DNA of 64,000 nucleotides from assembly GCF_024323335.1 (NCBI RefSeq), contig NC_066585.1, positions 84,432,614 to 84,496,613 of the forward strand, given 5' to 3'. The position numbers and the translations under genes were made by a program. Positions 59,548 to 64,000 of this stretch are shown piece after piece (position 1 is the first letter of the stretch; each line of letters begins with the position of its first letter). The DNA comes from Lathyrus oleraceus. Taxonomy: Eukaryota; Streptophyta; Magnoliopsida; Fabales; Fabaceae. The notes beneath the pieces are model-generated. The model did not search any database. It saw only the letters and a list, made by a program, of their open reading frames with translations, and was not told the DNA's origin.

Positions 59548-60978
59548 ATCCCAAACATCATTCCTCTAGAACTGATTCAGCTCCTCTTACATGGCCACAA
59601 TCCATACATCATATGATATAGCCTCACTACAGAAGTTGGCTTAATCAGAGAAATAAAACCTATCATGCAATTATCATCTCTGAAAGTAGATATAATTTTC
59701 AAGGGATCATCCTTATTTCTAATGATTAGGTCTTTTGGATGAGAGTCTTAAATTTGAAGGACTTCTTGGGTTGTCCAGACATTTACGAACCATCTTGGTC
59801 TTCTTCTAAATCCTCCACTTCTAGAAGAGCTTCAGAAAAATGATCAGCTTCTAGTTCAACAGCTTCTGAACCCCTGACTACTGAGATACTAACTTCTGAA
59901 GATCCAGCCTCTGGATGTTCTTTAGTAACCTGAAAATCTACAACACTTTCAGCAGGCTCTGATGTATCATAGTTAGGACCTTTTTCATCAAATTTTACAT
60001 GCATATACTCTTCGACCATCTTGGTTTCAGAGTTATACATTCTTTATTCTTTGGAACGATTAGAGTATCCTAAAAAGACACCCTTTTGAGCATTAACATC
60101 AAATTTCTTTAAATAGACTTTGTTGTTTAGAATGTAACATGTACATCTAAAATGATGAAAGTAAGATATGTTTGGCTTTCTTCCTTTGAACAATTCATAT
60201 GATGTTTTATTCAGAATTGGTCTTATATATATTCTATTATGAATATAACAAGAAGTATTGATAACTTTTGCCCACAAGTATTTTGGAAGATGATTCTCAT
60301 GGATCATGGTTCTAGCCATTTCTTGTAGTGATATGTTCTTTCTTTTTACAACCCCATTTGTTGTTGAGTTCTAGGAGAAGATAACTCATGGATAATTCCA
60401 TGTTTATCAAAAAAGATCTCAAAAGCATCATTTTCAAATTCACCACCATGATCACTTCTAATTTTTAGAATTTTTAGTTCCTTTTCAGATTGTACTTGTG
60501 TGAAGAAGATGTTGAATACTTTATATGATTCATCCTTGGATTTTAGGAATTTAACCCAAGTCTATTTGTTGTAATCATAAATAATGACCATTCCATACTT
60601 CTCCCTATTGATTGAAACAGTCCCAACAAGACCAAATAAATCAATGTGAAGTAGTTCTAAGGGTCTATAGGTTGAGACAATATTTTTATATTTGAAAGAG
60701 GTTTTGGTAATCTTTCCTATTGGACATGCTCCACAAAGAGAATCTGAGTGATAATCAAGATCTGGAAGTCTCTTGACAAGTTTTAGCTTGCCAAGTTTGG
60801 AGATCAGCCTCCAGTTAGCATGACCTAATATGTTGTGCCAGGCCCATTTTTCATCACTCACTGACATAAGGCAAACAACCATTTGGTAAGTCAATTTAGA
60901 GAGATTAATTTTATACACATTTCCCTTCCTCTTTCCCTTGAACATAATTGATTTGTCAGACTCATTGATGACAGACAT
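59548..60978 (-). pseudogene. Integrase remnants (minus-strand Sirevirus)
   Basis: 60978-60562 holds the GAG-preintegrase zinc region (WHNILGHANWRLISKLGKLK, CGACPIGKITK) and the integrase start (LLHIDLFGLVGTVS). 60561-60320 is the catalytic middle with frame breaks. 60319-60044 has the end of the core and the C-terminal GRKP..FLGYS region (SYELFKGRKPNISYFHHFRC, KGVFLGYSNRS). 60040-59783 is the acidic linker to RT. The first Asp is present, but the frame is broken several times. Confidence 0.85.
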
Positions 60979-61061
60979 AAGTACTTATCAAACAAAACTT
61001 CACAACCACTGTAACAAAATTAACTTATGCTCCAAAGGTTATGTTTAAGTTCACTCACCAG

Positions 61062-61790
61062 CTAAACATTATTTACAGAGATAAGAGAATTACCAATAGT
61101 GTTTGTTCCAATAATCTTCCCTTTTGTCCTCCTCCAAATCCCACATTTCCTTAATCCTTCAGAGTTAAGGTTTGGAACATAAGCTTTTCTCCCGTCATAT
61201 GTCGTGAGCAGCCACTGTCCAGGTACCAATATTACTACTTGGTTTCTACCCTTAGGCATATCTGTAGAAAAAACAATTTGAGACTTAGGTACCCATACTC
61301 TTATGGGTCCTTTCTTGTTAGTTCTTACATGTATTCTTTTATTTTGAGCCTTCTTCTGATATGAATGTCTATACTCATTCCATATTTTTTGTTTATAACT
61401 TTTTTGTCTAGAATGAGTTTTGACATCTGCACTCTTCAGAACCTTAGGTCCACAGGTCTTAGATTCTACTCTCTTTAGAACCTTAGATTTGGAATTTCCA
61501 GATTTTGGCTTTTTCAGAACCTTTGACTTTTGAATGTTAGGTTCTGAAATTTTTACTACCTTTGATTTTGACATCTTAGGTATTGGTTTGTTCAGAAGCT
61601 TTGATTAAATCATCTTGGGTTCTAATTTGTTCAGAGTTTTACCCTTGTCAGAAGCAGGCACAAAATAAGTTTTTAGAACTGTTTAAGCATTGCTTGAAGG
61701 AGAAGCATCTGAGGTTTTTATGACTTGAGCTTTAGCCTTATTCTCACTATAACCTAGACATTTTCCTTTGCTCTTGCTTAGTACATATTG
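61062..61790 (-). pseudogene. Gag C-terminal and protease region (minus-strand Sirevirus)
   Basis: 61574-61062 encodes a lysine-rich tail with repeated SKVLK(K/R) units and ends with residues aligned by position with the protease (QWLLTTYDGRKAYVPNLNSE, KGKIIGTNTIGNS). The Asp-Ser-Gly-Cys catalytic motif is not recognisable. Gag-like sequence continues with stops to about 61790, where the next insertion begins. Confidence 0.7.
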
Positions 61791-62109
61791 TCGCATCCGC
61801 GAAAAACAACCGGCGGGCAAAAACAAAACAAACAGAGCCGCCACCGTGCGTTATTTATCCCAAAAGAGGGAAAGGAAACGCTCGAAGTAAACCTGGAAAA
61901 GACATGGTCTCGCGACCAAAGAGAGATGGGATCGGGAGTCGGTTACGCAAGGGGAAGGTATTAGCACCCCTCACGTCCGTCGTACTCGACGGGATCCACG
62001 CTCAAAAGAATAGAAGAAAGGTTGCTAAACACTGCTCAAAAGAATACACACACACACTGGAAACCACACAGATGGGAAAAGGGGGAACGGGCTCGCTAGG
62101 ATATCGCAT

Positions 62110-62575
62110 CCTATGCCTACGTATCTCATCTGGAATGAGAATCAGAGCTACCGTAGTTCGGCTCACGCACGCCAAACAAAACACACCTAGGAAACCGACT
62201 GCCAATCGCTGGACTTATGTCAGACTCCACACCAACAGGCAAACATGGAAACCGAATGCCAATCGCTGGACTTACATCAGACTCCAAACCAACAAACCCA
62301 CACAGGAAACCAACTGCCAATCGCTGGACTTACGTTAGACTCCACACAAAACAAACACCAATAGGATACGGAATGCCAATCGCTGGTCTTACATCCATCT
62401 CCTAACACACACAGGAAGGATAACAACCAAACAAGTTAATAGGGAGTCTGGAACTCGAGCCTAATAACTGTCAAGCAAACACACACAAAAAGGAAAAAGG
62501 GTGCCCGGAGAGATCTCGCACAATCTCCTGCCTACGTACCTCATCTGGTATGAGGATCAGGGCAACGTAGTTCCC
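62110..62575. repeat. Two copies of a tgcctacgta..tcatctgg block
   Basis: tgcctacgtatctcatctggaatgagaatcagagctaccgtagttc (about 62113-62160) and tgcctacgtacctcatctggtatgaggatcagggcaacgtagttc (about 62530-62575) are the same block, about 417 bp apart, within the LTR. Confidence 0.85.
62185..62405. repeat. Tandem array, 57-59 bp unit, nearly four copies
   Basis: gccaatcgctggacttacrtcagactccacac-like units start at 62201, 62258, 62316 and 62375. The overlapping open frames 61904-62338 and 62217-62405 are products of the repeat. Confidence 0.93.
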
Positions 62576-63125
62576 CTTAACAGGGGAGAAACTTTCTCCT
62601 AACCAGAGACTAGGAAATGACAAACTAGAAGGGAGACTGACTCGAGCCTAATAGTTATCATGTAATCCACCATGGTCCTAGGTTGAGGTTTCTATCTAAC
62701 TTGCACAGGCAGCAAGCTATCCTAAACAACACAGGCAAAGCAAACATACACACAATTAGCACACACTATATACAAACAAAGTGGGCTCACACAAGGTTAG
62801 GCTGTGAAACACAAGCCAACTGGAATCGGGTGTAGTTAGCTCTTAACCCTAACATTGAGAGTTAGGGTGAAGCAGATGAAATGAGAAGTAAGGGTAAGAC
62901 CTCATAGCTCTTATCCCTGGCCTGGGAGAGCTTCAGACAAATGAGAGTGTGGGAGTTCAGAAAGTTGGAACTCTTCTCCACATATGACTGACTCAACAAA
63001 GATCTTGGGTTAATATCCACAATGCATCAACACAAGGTGTGTGAGCAAAGTGGACGACACACTGAATAGCAGGAGATGGATTGTGTCATACGGTGAACTG
63101 GACTTTATTGGATTTTTAATCGCAA

Positions 63126-64000
63126 TGTCGCGGTTAGCAAGAGTCGCCACCGACTTTTCTTTTATCCCATAAGGAAAGGTGGAAAAGAACAGGAAAGACC
63201 TTAATTTAGATTCTTAGGTTCGGGAGGTACTTTATACAAAGGGAAGGTATTAGCACCATTTGTATCCATGGTTATCCATGGGCTTTTAATTGCTCAATCA
63301 TTTATGTTTTCCAGTTTGAAAAAGGTGGTTGAGAAATGTGTGAAAAATGTTTTGAAAATGAGAATTTAACTTTGTAATGATCCTTGCATGAATGTATACA
63401 AAGTGGTTATCTCGTTTAGTTTTTTGAAAGTAGTTTAGAAAAATATAACTCGGCAATGATCCTAGTACGGATGTATGCTAAGTGGTGATTTTCCAAAAGG
63501 ATGTTTGAAAGGTGTGAGGTGTGAAAAGTATTTTTTAGGTTATGAATGAGCAATTAAGGTTATACCTGTCCGAGGTCTTTCTGGGCATTTCCTATCCTTA
63601 TGAGGGTAAAGCTGTCCTTACTATTGAGAAGTAAGTAGTTTTATCCTTGGGATGTAGAAGGGTCATCGGCTGGTCATTGAAGGCAACAGTTGTGAGGATA
63701 CCTTAGCATTCGAAGGGACTATCATCATTTAACCGTAGGCTACACCGAAGGGTCATCGAGGGACAAAATCGTATTTTCGAAGGCAACATCCGAGGGACTA
63801 TGATGATTTAACCGAAGGGTCTTTGCTAAGGATATCCCCATATTCGCGGGACATGACCGTAATATCGTAATCGTGGGGTAATAAAGAGAGGTCCGATATT
63901 ATTTATTTAAAGTCCGGATTTTAACAATTAACTAAATAGCCGTAATCAGTTAGGTAATTAGGTCCACAGGAAATCAATGAAATCAATACATTAAAAATCA
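63126..64000 (+). mobile_element. Second Ogre/Tat-type LTR start (nested, continues beyond the window)
   Basis: It starts TGTCGCGGTTAGC, followed by aagagtcgccaccgac and gggaaggtattagcaccat, in the same order and spacing as at 61799. Repeating phrases around 63650-63850 (gaagggtcatcg, ccgaagggtc, cgagggac) look like internal LTR repeats. It appears inserted within the first LTR-like sequence. Confidence 0.55.

Larger units (their letters stand above)
54690..61798 (-). mobile_element. Decayed minus-strand Sirevirus (Ty1/copia), truncated at its 5' end
   Basis: On the minus strand the order is Gag tail, protease, integrase, RT, RNase H, env-like ORF, PPT and 3' LTR. The 5' end is cut by the Ogre/Tat-type LTR that starts at 61799, so the 5' LTR and most of gag are not in the window. 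Many stops, shifts and small deletions. No second LTR is available to date it. Confidence 0.85.
61799..64000 (+). mobile_element. Ogre/Tat-type Ty3/gypsy LTR, left end (continues beyond the window)
   Basis: It starts TGTCGCATCCGCG after a candidate 5-bp target copy catat (61794-61798). Early sequence includes agccgccaccg and gggaaggtattagcacccctcac, phrases I associate with the 5' part of legume Ogre-type LTRs. It is far richer in GC than the neighbouring DNA. No coding region is reached. A second similar start at 63126 suggests a nested relative. Family assignment is from memory of LTR style, not a search. Confidence 0.6.

Noticed and set aside
62185..62405. Regular short repeats that could suggest a CRISPR-like array
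   Set aside because: Units are contiguous tandem repeats without unique spacers, in a plant LTR.

Overview
The window is plant nuclear DNA. It has intron-containing genes with GT-AG splice sites, AT-rich intergenic DNA and nested LTR retrotransposons. The retroelement mix (Tekay-type Ty3/gypsy chromovirus, several Ty1/copia Sireviruses with an env-like ORF, Ogre/Tat-type LTR starts) suggests a legume of the clover/medic/pea/vetch group. That placement is an inference from element types, not from a marker gene.

Only two ordinary host genes are supported. At the left edge (1306-1895, minus) is the first exon of an auxilin-like J-domain protein gene; the rest lies outside the window or beyond a long intron. 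At 25321-28024 (minus) is a complete 12-exon gene for the UV-B photoreceptor UVR8 (446 aa). All of its exons can be joined in frame, and the three GWRH tryptophans fall at residues 233, 285 and 337.

Layout, left to right. 1-7900: auxilin-like exon 1, then intergenic DNA with a long-inverted-repeat element, a small element between 56-bp direct repeats, a 208-bp tandem duplication and a TAA microsatellite. 7911-15808: a young Tekay-type element on the minus strand (1695-bp LTRs, about 5 differences, TSD ATTAT). 15948-18850: a decayed Ty3/gypsy copy. 18851-24925: AT-rich DNA with a Tourist-type MITE inside a second MITE-like repeat. 24926-25292: a short Helitron ending 28 bp from the UVR8 stop codon. 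25321-28024: UVR8. 28570-39490: a copia RT scrap, a copia LTR remnant and a Tat-type gypsy fragment whose LTR was split by an old Sirevirus (30711-39215). That Sirevirus later gained a 1.29-kb tandem duplication across its LTR/PPT junction. 39513-39920: a short plant-mobile-domain-like coding remnant. 40475-41254: a fold-back element. 43600-54670: an old plus-strand Sirevirus split by a younger one (44651-52276, TSD CAATG). 54690-61798: another decayed minus-strand Sirevirus. 61799-64000: two Ogre/Tat-type LTR starts, the second apparently inside the first, continuing past the window.

No wholly new system could be demonstrated. The points most worth checking are: the Helitron in the UVR8 3' region; six copies of a perfect 14-bp palindrome in each Tekay LTR; a recent Sirevirus deletion derivative that kept one long reading frame despite losing its integrase core and RT active site; arrays of polypurine-tract-like motifs upstream of Sirevirus 3' LTRs; and a late tandem duplication of an LTR/PPT junction.
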